DNA of 5,434 nucleotides. Source: Oscillospiraceae bacterium. GTDB lineage: Bacteria; Bacillota; Clostridia; Oscillospirales; Ruminococcaceae. Positions 1 through 5,434 of the stretch are shown here, in pieces. The stretch covers positions 1 through 5,434 of the forward strand of contig JAGAEK010000004.1 of the NCBI GenBank assembly GCA_017828835.1, given 5' to 3'. Position numbers and translations under genes: made by a program. Position 1 is the stretch's first letter; each line of letters opens with the position of its first letter. Below the pieces are notes generated by a model, which ran no database searches, was not told the DNA's origin, and saw nothing but the letters and a program-made list of their open reading frames with translations.

Positions 1-1
1 A

Positions 2-337
2 CCAGCGCTTTCTGATTTGCCGCTCAAGGGTGATACTGTCATCGGCAACGATGTGTGGATTGGACAGAACGCGGTCATTTTGCCGGGTGTCCGTATAGGC
101 GACGGCTCAATCATCGGAGTAAACAGCGTGGTAGGTAACGACGTTGAGCCGTACACAATTGTCGCCGGAAACCCCGCAAGGATATTGCGGAAACGCTTTG
201 ACGACGAATTGATTGAACTGTTGCTCCGTTTCAAATGGTGGGATAAAAGCGTCGAAGAAATCAATGCCTTGATCCCGATACTGACTTGCAGTGATTTGGA
301 TAAAGTACGAGATGAATTGAAGAAACGGCTTACTTGA
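2..337 (+). CDS. Xenobiotic O-acetyltransferase, Vat/CatB type (5' end missing)
   Basis: This is the C-terminal part (111 codons) of a left-handed beta-helix acetyltransferase. The frame is open to the window edge (it reads PALSDLPLKGD), so the TTG at 17 is internal and not a start. Visible features are hexapeptide-repeat turns (TVIGND, VWIGQN, AVILPG, VRIGDG, SIIGVN, SVVGND), then the PYTIVAGNPARILRKRF segment and a FKWWD motif. This order is characteristic of the trimeric acetyl-CoA-dependent streptogramin (Vat) and chloramphenicol (CatB) acetyltransferases. Family members are about 210-220 residues, so roughly half is missing, including the region expected to hold the catalytic histidine. 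The actual substrate cannot be told from this fragment: many chromosomal relatives are annotated as resistance enzymes without proof. No clear terminator follows; the next gene begins 148 bp downstream on the same strand. Confidence 0.88.
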   Translation, partial: PALSDLPLKGDTVIGNDVWIGQNAVILPGVRIGDGSIIGVNSVVGNDVEPYTIVAGNPARILRKRFDDELIELLLRFKWWDKSVEEINALIPILTCSDLDKVRDELKKRLT

Positions 338-485
338 CAAATTCCGGTTTTCAAAGGCAGCAGTCGGGCGATTTCCGTATATTTATGACAGAGCACGGGT
401 TGACGGCAACTGCGGAGAGAGCTTTCGAATTTATAAATATAAGCAAAAAACGTAAACGAGCCGATAAAGCAAAAAGAGGTAAAAA

Positions 486-962
486 ATGTTCAGAGAGATG
501 AGAAGGATCAAACAAAAGATAAGTAATGAAGAGTGCATTCGGGTGCTCAAATCACAGCCAAGAGGCATTCTTTCAATGATAGGTGACGACGGTTATCCTT
601 ATGGCATTCCGATGGATCACTGGTATTCGGAAATAGATAATACAATTTATTTTCATTGTGCAAAAGTCGGACATAAGATAGATGCGATCGCCGCATGCGA
701 TAAAGTCAGCTACTGCGTGCTGGACGAGGGATTCCGAAAAGACGGTGAATGGGCGCTCAATATAAACAGCGTTGTTGTGTTCGGGCGAATACGCCTTATT
801 GAAGACGAAGAAATGAAAAGGAAAATCTGTATTAACCTCGTCAGAAAATTTACCGATGATGAAGAGTATCTCGAAAGGGAACTGGCAAACGCTTTTCCGA
901 GGGTTAACTGTTTGGCGCTTACGGTCGAACATATGACGGGAAAACTGGTTAATGAGTCGTAA
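486..962 (+). CDS. Pyridoxamine 5'-phosphate oxidase family protein, NimA-like flavin-binding split barrel
   Basis: A 158-residue cytoplasmic protein of the FMN-binding split-barrel superfamily, closest in layout to NimA-type proteins. Visible signatures are an N-terminal MRR segment, an ILSMIGDDGYPYGIPMD stretch (28-44) matching the family's first beta-hairpin, IYFHCAKVGHKIDAI (54-68) with the H57 and G62-H63-K64 positions typical of the cofactor-phosphate region, NSVVVFGRIRLIEDEEMK (94-111), and a C-terminal MTGK (150-153). Length is normal for the family. The ATG at 486 is chosen because AGAGG at 475-479 is well spaced; Met5 is an alternative start with no better site. Some NimA proteins reduce 5-nitroimidazoles, but most family members have unknown substrates, so a drug-resistance role is only a possibility here. 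No convincing promoter pair was found in the 148 bp upstream, although an isolated TTGACG lies at 400-405. Confidence 0.85.
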   Translation: MFREMRRIKQKISNEECIRVLKSQPRGILSMIGDDGYPYGIPMDHWYSEIDNTIYFHCAKVGHKIDAIAACDKVSYCVLDEGFRKDGEWALNINSVVVFGRIRLIEDEEMKRKICINLVRKFTDDEEYLERELANAFPRVNCLALTVEHMTGKLVNES

Positions 963-1010
963 TTTGTCTGAAAAGGTAAATTCTGTTTTCCGGTAATTTT
1001 TTAATTATAT

Positions 1011-1036
1011 AAATATTATTTGTTCGAATAATATTT
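1011..1036. repeat. Perfect 10-bp inverted repeat in the hydrolase leader
   Basis: The arms AAATATTATT (1011-1020) and AATAATATTT (1027-1036) are exact reverse complements around a 6-nt centre, TGTTCG. The repeat ends 7 bp before the AGGAGG ribosome binding site (1044-1049) of the hydrolase gene. A TATAAA hexamer (1008-1013) overlaps its left arm, but no good -35 box precedes it. It may be a regulator operator over a promoter, an RNA hairpin in the leader, or a weak AT-only terminator for the upstream gene; only four T residues follow the stem, which argues against the last. Confidence 0.6.
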
Positions 1037-1054
1037 TCAAAATAGGAGGACGCC

Positions 1055-2608
1055 ATGATTTTCATCAAAGAATATACAGTTTCAATGTCAGACGGAGTGC
1101 GCCTTTACACGCGCTTGGTACTGCCGGGCGACGGGACCGGACGTTACCCGACCGTTTTTATGCGTACTCCGTATGATGCGGAAACGACTGTAACTGAAGC
1201 GACGGTGCGATATTATGAAAACGACTCTTTGCTGCAGCACGGTTACGCGATTGTGTATCAGCATTGCCGGGGAAGAGGCGGAAGCGAAGGCGTTTGCGTC
1301 CCTTACGATGCCTGCGAACGCAGCGACGGACTCGAAACGATTGAATGGATACGCACACTGCCGCACTACAACGGCGAACTGTTTTTGAGCGGAGGCAGTT
1401 ATACGGCGTCGATCCTTCTTATGATACTGAATGCCGATATTCCCGATTTAAAAGCGATCGCGCTTTCCGTACAAACGGAAAGTATGTATCATCGCAACTA
1501 TTTCAACGGAATGTGCCGCTCGTATTGCGGATTTGAATGGTGGCTTTCGATGATCGAACCGCAGCAGCCGCGGATCGCCGAATGGAAGGATATTTATCTG
1601 CGACCTTACCGTGATATTATGAAACGTGCTACCGGAAAAGAGCTGCCTGCGTTTACGGACGGACTGCTTCATGACCGTTATGACGACTTTTGGAAAAACG
1701 ATCCGCGGATAGGAGTAATGGAGACGCTGCGCGTACCTGTGCTTATGGTGAGCGGTTGGTTCGACTATTACTGTTACGGTATGTGCTCAATGTGGAATAA
1801 GCTGTCGCCCGAAACACGCAAAAGATCCTGTTTTCTGATGACGCCCTGCGGACACGACCTGGGCGTTAGGAAAGATTCGTGCTATCCTTTCCTTAATGCT
1901 TCCCTGCCGGCAGACAGAGAGGCGGAATGGTTCGATTCCGTAAGAAACGGAACAGAATATCCCTATTCCGAGCTGGGTAAATTCCGCTATTACAGCATCG
2001 GCGAAAACCGTTGGTATACGGCAAACGAGCCTTATGAAATCAAACCGTCGTTACCGCTTTATTTTTCCGCCGACCGCCGTCTTAAGCGCGCAGAGCCGGT
2101 CTGCGGCCCGTTGACATACGAATATGATCCAGAGCATCCTAAACATCACGATAAGCATGATTATATGTTTTTGTGTGATTACGAGCGGTTGACTGATGAC
2201 GGCGTTACGTTCTTCAGCGATCCGTTTGAAGAGGACGCTTCGTTTTTCGGCCCGATTTCGTTTGAAATGACGCTGAACTCAGATTGCGGCGACACTGCGT
2301 TTTTTATGCGGCTTTATTTGGCGGAAGACGGCAAGTGCTACAATCTGACGGATGCGATAACGACGCTTTTACACGCCGATCCGGAATTTAAAGCGGGCAA
2401 ACCCTGCCGCGTGCGCATACTTTCACAGCCGACGGCGTTTCGTGTCAAAAAGGGTAATTCTCTGCGCGTGGATATTTCGTCTTGCAGTGATTGTTATGTG
2501 CCGCATTCCAACACTCGTGAAGCGCTCGCTTTGGCGGAAACGGTGAAGATTGCGCACAATACCGTTATCTGCGGACAGAGTGTCCTGAAATTGCCTCTTA
2601 AAAAATAA
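1055..2608 (+). CDS. CocE/NonD family alpha/beta hydrolase (S15 X-Pro dipeptidyl-peptidase-like)
   Basis: A 517-residue serine hydrolase of the family containing cocaine esterase, glutaryl-7-ACA acylase and X-Pro dipeptidyl peptidases, which cleave ester or amide bonds. The N-terminal alpha/beta-hydrolase fold carries the expected landmarks in order: RTPY (37-40), whose Tyr40 corresponds to the oxyanion-hole tyrosine of CocE; the CRGRGGSEG motif (71-79); the nucleophile elbow GGSY with Ser115; VPVLMVSGWFD with Asp237; and TPCGHD with His267. A helical cap lies between the nucleophile and the Asp. The jelly-roll C-terminal domain (PepX_C type) spans roughly 290-515, and HSNTRE (484-489) fits the end of that domain. 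No signal peptide is seen, so it is probably cytoplasmic. The ATG is fixed by AGGAGG at 1044-1049, 5 nt upstream. The catalytic set is intact, so activity is likely; the natural substrate is not predictable. A membrane-protein gene follows after 39 bp and is probably co-transcribed. Confidence 0.93.
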   Translation: MIFIKEYTVSMSDGVRLYTRLVLPGDGTGRYPTVFMRTPYDAETTVTEATVRYYENDSLLQHGYAIVYQHCRGRGGSEGVCVPYDACERSDGLETIEWIRTLPHYNGELFLSGGSYTASILLMILNADIPDLKAIALSVQTESMYHRNYFNGMCRSYCGFEWWLSMIEPQQPRIAEWKDIYLRPYRDIMKRATGKELPAFTDGLLHDRYDDFWKNDPRIGVMETLRVPVLMVSGWFDYYCYGMCSMWNKLSPETRKRSCFLMTPCGHDLGVRKDSCYPFLNASLPADREAEWFDSVRNGTEYPYSELGKFRYYSIGENRWYTANEPYEIKPSLPLYFSADRRLKRAEPVCGPLTYEYDPEHPKHHDKHDYMFLCDYERLTDDGVTFFSDPFEEDASFFGPISFEMTLNSDCGDTAFFMRLYLAEDGKCYNLTDAITTLLHADPEFKAGKPCRVRILSQPTAFRVKKGNSLRVDISSCSDCYVPHSNTREALALAETVKIAHNTVICGQSVLKLPLKK

Positions 2609-2647
2609 AATATACCGGGATAATGTAATTTGAGGAGTAAGATATAA

Positions 2648-3121
2648 ATGAAGTTCGGATGGATCAATGCGTTTGGCGCGGGTTTTGTGATACTTATATT
2701 GATTCCGAATATCGTTTACGCGCTGAAAAATAAAGGTGAAAAGAATCTTTGCAGGAATAGGTTTATGAACGTTACAGAGCAGATCGGGCGGTATGCCTGC
2801 ATCGTTTTGATGTGGCTTCCGTTGCTTATAATGAAATTCCGGTTTGCAAGCGTTTTCGAATGTTTTCTTTATATGGCCGGCAACGGGATTTTCCTCATCG
2901 CGTATTGGATCGTGTTCGCGATATACCTGAAGAGGAAGAACAAAAGATTTGCTATTGTTCTTGCGATATTGCCTGTTTGTATTTTCCTTATCAGCGGGAT
3001 ATTGCTGCGTCATTGGCTGCTCGTCGGATTTGCGATACTGTTTGCTGTCGGGCACGTTTACGTTACGCAAAAGAATTCGGAACGAACCGAAACTCAGAAG
3101 GATCCTTCCTGCTGCCGTTAA
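2648..3121 (+). CDS. Small five-helix integral membrane protein of unknown function
   Basis: A 157-residue hydrophobic protein. I see five likely membrane helices: about 6-26, 46-63, 69-94, 100-120 and 122-140. Basic loops at 27-38 (KNKGEKNLCRNR) and 95-100 (KRKNKR) are expected to be cytoplasmic, which puts the N-terminus outside and the hydrophilic C-terminal tail (141-157, ending SCCR) inside. Recognisable but unnamed segments are IPNIVYALKNK, FMNVTEQIGRYACIVLMWLPL and AGNGIFLIAYWIVF. From memory these look like an uncharacterised membrane-protein family common in Clostridia, but I cannot name it and assign no function. The ATG is supported by GAGGAG at 2632-2637. The gene starts 39 bp after the hydrolase stop and is followed about 50 bp later by a strong terminator, so it is probably the last gene of that transcript. 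Confidence 0.82.
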   Translation: MKFGWINAFGAGFVILILIPNIVYALKNKGEKNLCRNRFMNVTEQIGRYACIVLMWLPLLIMKFRFASVFECFLYMAGNGIFLIAYWIVFAIYLKRKNKRFAIVLAILPVCIFLISGILLRHWLLVGFAILFAVGHVYVTQKNSERTETQKDPSCCR

Positions 3122-3160
3122 AAATCAAAGCCGTACTGTTTGGATCGGATTTTGCTGTGC

Positions 3161-3190
3161 TTGAACTTCAAAGGGCCTCTTTTGTATAAT
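3161..3190 (+). promoter_or_regulatory. Possible sigma-A promoter overlapping the terminator stem
   Basis: TTGAAC (3161-3166) and a perfect TATAAT (3185-3190) are separated by 18 bp, and transcription would start near 3197, inside the 3' arm of the terminator hairpin. The TATAAT forms most of the hairpin loop. It could feed the downstream GTPase pair, but the match may be accidental because the -35 box agrees at only 4 of 6 positions. Confidence 0.3.
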
Positions 3191-3214
3191 GCAAAAGAGG
3201 TCCTTATTATTTTT
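3171..3214 (+). terminator. Rho-independent terminator after the hydrolase/membrane-protein transcript
   Basis: A 14-bp stem pairs 3171-3184 with 3192-3205 and has a single G-U pair (3175 with 3201). The 7-nt loop is TATAATG, and the T-rich run ATTATTTTT follows at 3206-3214. It lies 50 bp after the stop of the membrane-protein gene and 137 bp before the next start, separating the two transcription units. No T-run exists on the opposite strand, so it acts in the + direction only. Confidence 0.88.
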
Positions 3215-3251
3215 CGGTTCAGTCGGGACGCGTAAGATTTTAAATGAACGG

Positions 3252-3268
3252 CGCTGTAAATTACGGCG
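3252..3268. promoter_or_regulatory. 17-bp imperfect palindrome, candidate operator upstream of the GTPase pair
   Basis: The sequence CGC-T-GTAA-A-TTAC-G-GCG is symmetric around 3260 with one mismatched pair (3255 with 3265). It ends 5 bp before the TTGACA box at 3274. The core GTAA-A-TTAC recalls the half-sites of the Gram-positive Zur box (GTAAT-N-ATTAC), but the half-sites are 2 bp closer together, so it is not a canonical Zur site. The binding protein is unknown. Confidence 0.4.
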
Positions 3269-3273
3269 GGCAG

Positions 3274-3302
3274 TTGACACGGAGGATCGGTTGCGATAAC
3301 AT
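3274..3302 (+). promoter_or_regulatory. Candidate sigma-A promoter for the GTPase pair
   Basis: A perfect TTGACA (3274-3279) is followed after 17 bp by TAACAT (3297-3302; 4 of 6 match to TATAAT). Transcription would start near 3309, giving a leader of about 40 nt that includes the AGAAGGA ribosome binding site (3334-3340). The position, the spacing and the absence of another good candidate near the gene support it; the weak -10 box lowers certainty and would suit a regulated promoter. Confidence 0.5.
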
Positions 3303-3350
3303 ATAGAAAAGGCGAAAAATAAATTTTATATATAGAAGGAAGCAATAAAT

Positions 3351-4436
3351 ATGACGAAAATTGATATTATTTCGGGATTTCTCGGAGCAGGAAAAACAAC
3401 GCTGATAAAAAAACTGATATCGGAAGCATACTGCGGCGAAAAGATCGTTTTGATTGAAAACGAGTTCGGAGAAATAGGTATCGACGGCGGATTCATGAAA
3501 GACGCGGGTATCGAGATAACGGAAATGAATTCAGGATGTATTTGCTGCAGTCTCGTCGGAGATTTCGGAAAGGCGCTGCGCAAGGTATTGGATGAATATA
3601 CGCCTGACAGAATCGTTATCGAGCCGTCCGGGGTCGGAAAATTGAGCGACGTATGCCGTGCGGTTAAAAATGTGGAATCCGAGAACGTAAAGATCAACGC
3701 GAGGACCGTTGTGGCGGATGCGACGAAAGCGAAGCTTGATATCAAGACTTTCGGCGAAGTTTATAACGATCAGATCGAGACGGCCACCGCGATAGTTCTG
3801 AGCCGTACCGGAATGATACAAGAGGATAAACTCAACTCGGTTTTGGAGCTGATACGTGAGCATAACGATAAAGCTATTGTGGTAACGACTCCTTGGGACA
3901 AAGTTGACGGCAAGGCGATACTCGAAGCGATGGAGCACGGAGATACCTTTGCGGGAAAATTGATGGATGAAGAAGAAATCTGTCCCGAATGCGGACATCA
4001 TCACCACCATCATCACGACCACGGCGACGACCACGACGAATGCTGCCATCACGATCATGACGATGATGACGACAACGATGACGAATGCTGTCATCACGAT
4101 CACGGCGAACATGACCACGACCACGATCACGGCGAATGTCATCACCATCATGCCGACGAGGTGTTTACTTCCTGGGGAACGACGACAGCGATAAAGTTTA
4201 CGGCAGATAAGATCAGATCCGTATTAGACGGATTTTCGGAATCGCATGATTTCGGCGTTATATTGAGAGCGAAGGGGATCGTAGAGGGTGAAGACGGTAA
4301 TTGGATACATTTTGATTATGTACCCGGAGAGTCCGATATACGCTCGGGAAGCGCCGATGTTACGGGACGTCTTTGCGTTATAGGATCCGATCTTGATGAA
4401 GAAGCGATAGAAAAAGCGTTCGGGGTGTCAAAATGA
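3351..4436 (+). CDS. COG0523/CobW-family G3E GTPase with a His/Asp/Cys-rich metal-binding insert
   Basis: A 361-residue cytoplasmic P-loop GTPase, a putative metal chaperone coupling GTP hydrolysis to metal delivery. The N-terminal cobW domain has Walker A GFLGAGKTT (9-17), the IENEFGEIGID switch region (35-45), the family's signature CxCC metal motif (C63, C65, C66) and Walker B-like IVIEPSG (88-94). The guanine-recognition motif, normally NKxD or TKxD, reads SRTG (151-154) and lacks the Asp. A linker at 211-267 begins with CPEC and holds 23 His, 7 Cys and about 16 Asp. The CobW_C domain follows (about 271-357; LRAKGIVEGEDGNWIHFDYV and ADVTGRLCVIG are visible). The His-rich linker suggests Zn, Ni, Co or Cu binding or storage; which metal and which client are unknown. 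The start is supported by AGAAGGA at 3334-3340. The stop overlaps the next gene's start (ATGA), so the two are translationally coupled. Confidence 0.93.
   Translation: MTKIDIISGFLGAGKTTLIKKLISEAYCGEKIVLIENEFGEIGIDGGFMKDAGIEITEMNSGCICCSLVGDFGKALRKVLDEYTPDRIVIEPSGVGKLSDVCRAVKNVESENVKINARTVVADATKAKLDIKTFGEVYNDQIETATAIVLSRTGMIQEDKLNSVLELIREHNDKAIVVTTPWDKVDGKAILEAMEHGDTFAGKLMDEEEICPECGHHHHHHHDHGDDHDECCHHDHDDDDDNDDECCHHDHGEHDHDHDHGECHHHHADEVFTSWGTTTAIKFTADKIRSVLDGFSESHDFGVILRAKGIVEGEDGNWIHFDYVPGESDIRSGSADVTGRLCVIGSDLDEEAIEKAFGVSK
4035..4102 (+). repeat. In-frame 23-bp direct repeat within the His-rich insert
   Basis: The units at 4035-4057 and 4080-4102 differ at one base (C/T) and are offset by 45 bp, exactly 15 codons. 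Each encodes DECCHHDH (229-236 and 244-251). An Asp-rich spacer (237-243, DDDDDND) separates them. This looks like an internal duplication of a metal-binding unit retained in frame. Surrounding His codons mix CAT and CAC, so the region is not a simple trinucleotide run. Confidence 0.8.
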
Positions 4437-5389
4437 GCAGGATACAGATTCCGGTATTTATATTTACGGGTTTTTTGGATTCGGGGAAAACCGTATTCAT
4501 AAAAAATATTCTTGCGGACGAAAGGTTCAACAACGGGATCAAGACATTGCTTATCGTTTGCGAAGAGGGCGAGGAAGAATATGATTTCTCGGAGTTTGCG
4601 AGCGACAGCGTAGTGCGTTTCGATATTGACAGCGAAAAGGAACTGACGGCTGAAAATCTTGAATCGGCGAGAAAAAGAGCGGACGCAAAGCGGATACTTA
4701 TCGAATATAACGGTATGTGGATGCTGGATACGTTGTTTTCGGCTTTTCCGCGAAATTGGGGAGTAGCACAGGAACTTACTTTTGCCGATGCGAAAAGCTA
4801 TGCGTCATATAACGCAAATATGCGCAATCTTGTGGTGGACAAATTGAAGAGCTGCGATACGATCACGTTTAACCGTATCGATAACGAAAGTGAAAAGCAG
4901 CCGCTTCACGATATTGTCCGAAGTGTCGGACGCGGAACGGAGATATTATACGATTTCGGAGGCGGAAGACTTGAGATCGACGATATCGTCGATCCGTTGC
5001 CGTTTGACGTTGAAGCGGATGAGATAGAAATAGGCGACCGCGACTATGCCTTGTGGTATGCGGACACAATGGAAAATTTGATGAGATATGACGGTAAGAC
5101 CGTGAAATTCAAAGCATTCTTCGGAAACGATCAGCAAATGCCGAAAGGAACGTTTCTTGCGGGAAGACATATTATGACTTGCTGCGCGAACGATGCGAGG
5201 TTTGCGGGAATGGTTTGTATTTGGAACGAGGCGGACAAAGTCAAAACCGGGATGTGGGGGATCGTAACGGCAAAGATCTCGGTGGAATCGAATAAGATAT
5301 ACAGATCGAAAGGACCGGTTTTGTATATAAAAGATATTGAGTTTTGCAAAGCGCCTCCTCAAGACGAACAAATGGTAATGTTTACCTGA
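4433..5389 (+). CDS. Divergent CobW-like P-loop protein with a TIGR03943/DUF1980-like C-terminal domain
   Basis: A 318-residue protein whose start overlaps the upstream stop by 4 bp, with a modest GGGGTG ribosome binding site at 4422-4427. The N-terminal domain (about 5-160) is G3E-like: Walker A GFLDSGKT (13-20), an acidic CEEGEEEYD (43-51) where relatives have ENEFGE, ILIEYNG (88-94) in the Walker B position, and NRID (147-150) in the guanine-recognition position. It has no CxCC and no His-rich insert. The C-terminal region (about 205-310) does not look like CobW_C. Instead GKTVKFKAFF, MPKGTFLAGRHIMTCCANDARFAG and MWGIVTAKI, ending in a Pro-containing segment (KAPP), follow the pattern I recall for the soluble C-terminal domain of YcgQ/TIGR03943 proteins, including the CC-x-x-D-A motif (Cys250, Cys251, Asp254, Ala255). 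I infer a partner of the upstream GTPase in metal handling. The domain match is from memory and needs a profile search. Confidence 0.8.
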   Translation: MSRIQIPVFIFTGFLDSGKTVFIKNILADERFNNGIKTLLIVCEEGEEEYDFSEFASDSVVRFDIDSEKELTAENLESARKRADAKRILIEYNGMWMLDTLFSAFPRNWGVAQELTFADAKSYASYNANMRNLVVDKLKSCDTITFNRIDNESEKQPLHDIVRSVGRGTEILYDFGGGRLEIDDIVDPLPFDVEADEIEIGDRDYALWYADTMENLMRYDGKTVKFKAFFGNDQQMPKGTFLAGRHIMTCCANDARFAGMVCIWNEADKVKTGMWGIVTAKISVESNKIYRSKGPVLYIKDIEFCKAPPQDEQMVMFT

Positions 5390-5434
5390 CAGCGTTTTTG
5401 TTTGAGGTACGGGTTTATATAAAAATAATTTAGT

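Noticed and set aside
17..19. TTG as the start codon of the acetyltransferase
   Set aside because: The frame stays open to the window edge and the residues before the TTG continue the family sequence, so the true start lies outside the window.
400..438. Promoter for the NimA-like gene from TTGACG (400-405) and TATAAA (432-437)
   Set aside because: The gap between the boxes is 26 bp, too long for sigma-A, and no acceptable -10 box lies at 16-18 bp. The 10-bp palindrome ATTTATAAAT (429-438) is AT-rich and may be chance.
2423..3070. Minus-strand open frame of 215 codons spanning the hydrolase 3' end and the membrane-protein gene
   Set aside because: Its translation has no recognisable motif and overlaps two well-supported + strand genes, each with a good ribosome binding site.
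3252..3268. Canonical Zur box
   Set aside because: The half-sites GTAA and TTAC are separated by 1 nt, not the 3 nt of the consensus, so it was kept only as an unidentified palindrome.
3215..3350. Metal- or cobalamin-sensing riboswitch in the leader of the GTPase pair
   Set aside because: The leader from the likely start is only about 40 nt, and I see no conserved core of the NiCo or cobalamin classes.
4010..4150. CRISPR-like or tandem-repeat array in the His-codon region
   Set aside because: There are only two longer units, in frame inside a gene with intact flanking domains; the repetitiveness is explained by His and Asp codons.
3531..4151. Long minus-strand open frame (206 codons) opposite the GTPase gene
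   Set aside because: It is the reverse complement of the His/Asp-rich tract, giving runs of Val, Met and Ile by default. The + strand frame has conserved family motifs throughout and the minus frame has no ribosome binding site or recognisable domain.
5384..5434. Terminator after the second GTPase gene
   Set aside because: Only a 5-bp TACCT/AGGTA pairing with a 17-nt loop and no T-run directly after it is visible before the window ends; transcription may continue into further genes.

Overview
The window looks like chromosomal DNA from a low-to-moderate GC, Clostridia-like member of the Bacillota. This rests on strong AGGAGG/GAGGAG-type ribosome binding sites, AT-rich spacers, uniform strand use and the type of protein families, not on any marker gene, so it is an inference. 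All five genes are on the + strand. There are no tRNA or rRNA genes, CRISPR arrays, transposases or integrases.

Left part (1-3121): the 3' half of a left-handed beta-helix xenobiotic acetyltransferase of the Vat/CatB type, cut by the window edge; a small FMN-binding split-barrel protein of the pyridoxamine-phosphate-oxidase/NimA type; a complete CocE/NonD-type alpha/beta hydrolase with a visible Ser-Asp-His triad; and a small five-helix membrane protein of unknown function. The hydrolase and membrane protein are 39 bp apart and probably co-transcribed. A clear rho-independent terminator (3171-3214) closes this part. A perfect AT-rich inverted repeat sits just ahead of the hydrolase's ribosome binding site.

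Right part (3122-5389): an intergenic control region carrying the terminator, a 17-bp imperfect palindrome and a candidate sigma-A promoter with a perfect TTGACA box, followed by two translationally coupled genes (ATGA overlap). The first encodes a COG0523/CobW-type G3E P-loop GTPase with the CxCC metal motif and an unusually dense His/Asp/Cys insert: 23 His and 7 Cys within residues 211-267. The second encodes a divergent CobW-like P-loop domain that appears fused to a C-terminal domain resembling the TIGR03943/DUF1980 (YcgQ) family. The pair is most simply read as a metal-handling (zinc or another transition metal) chaperone module. Neither the metal nor the client can be read from this window.

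The most interesting part is the coupled GTPase pair: the two proteins share a fold, but each keeps a different subset of the family's signature motifs, and the second carries an unexpected C-terminal domain.
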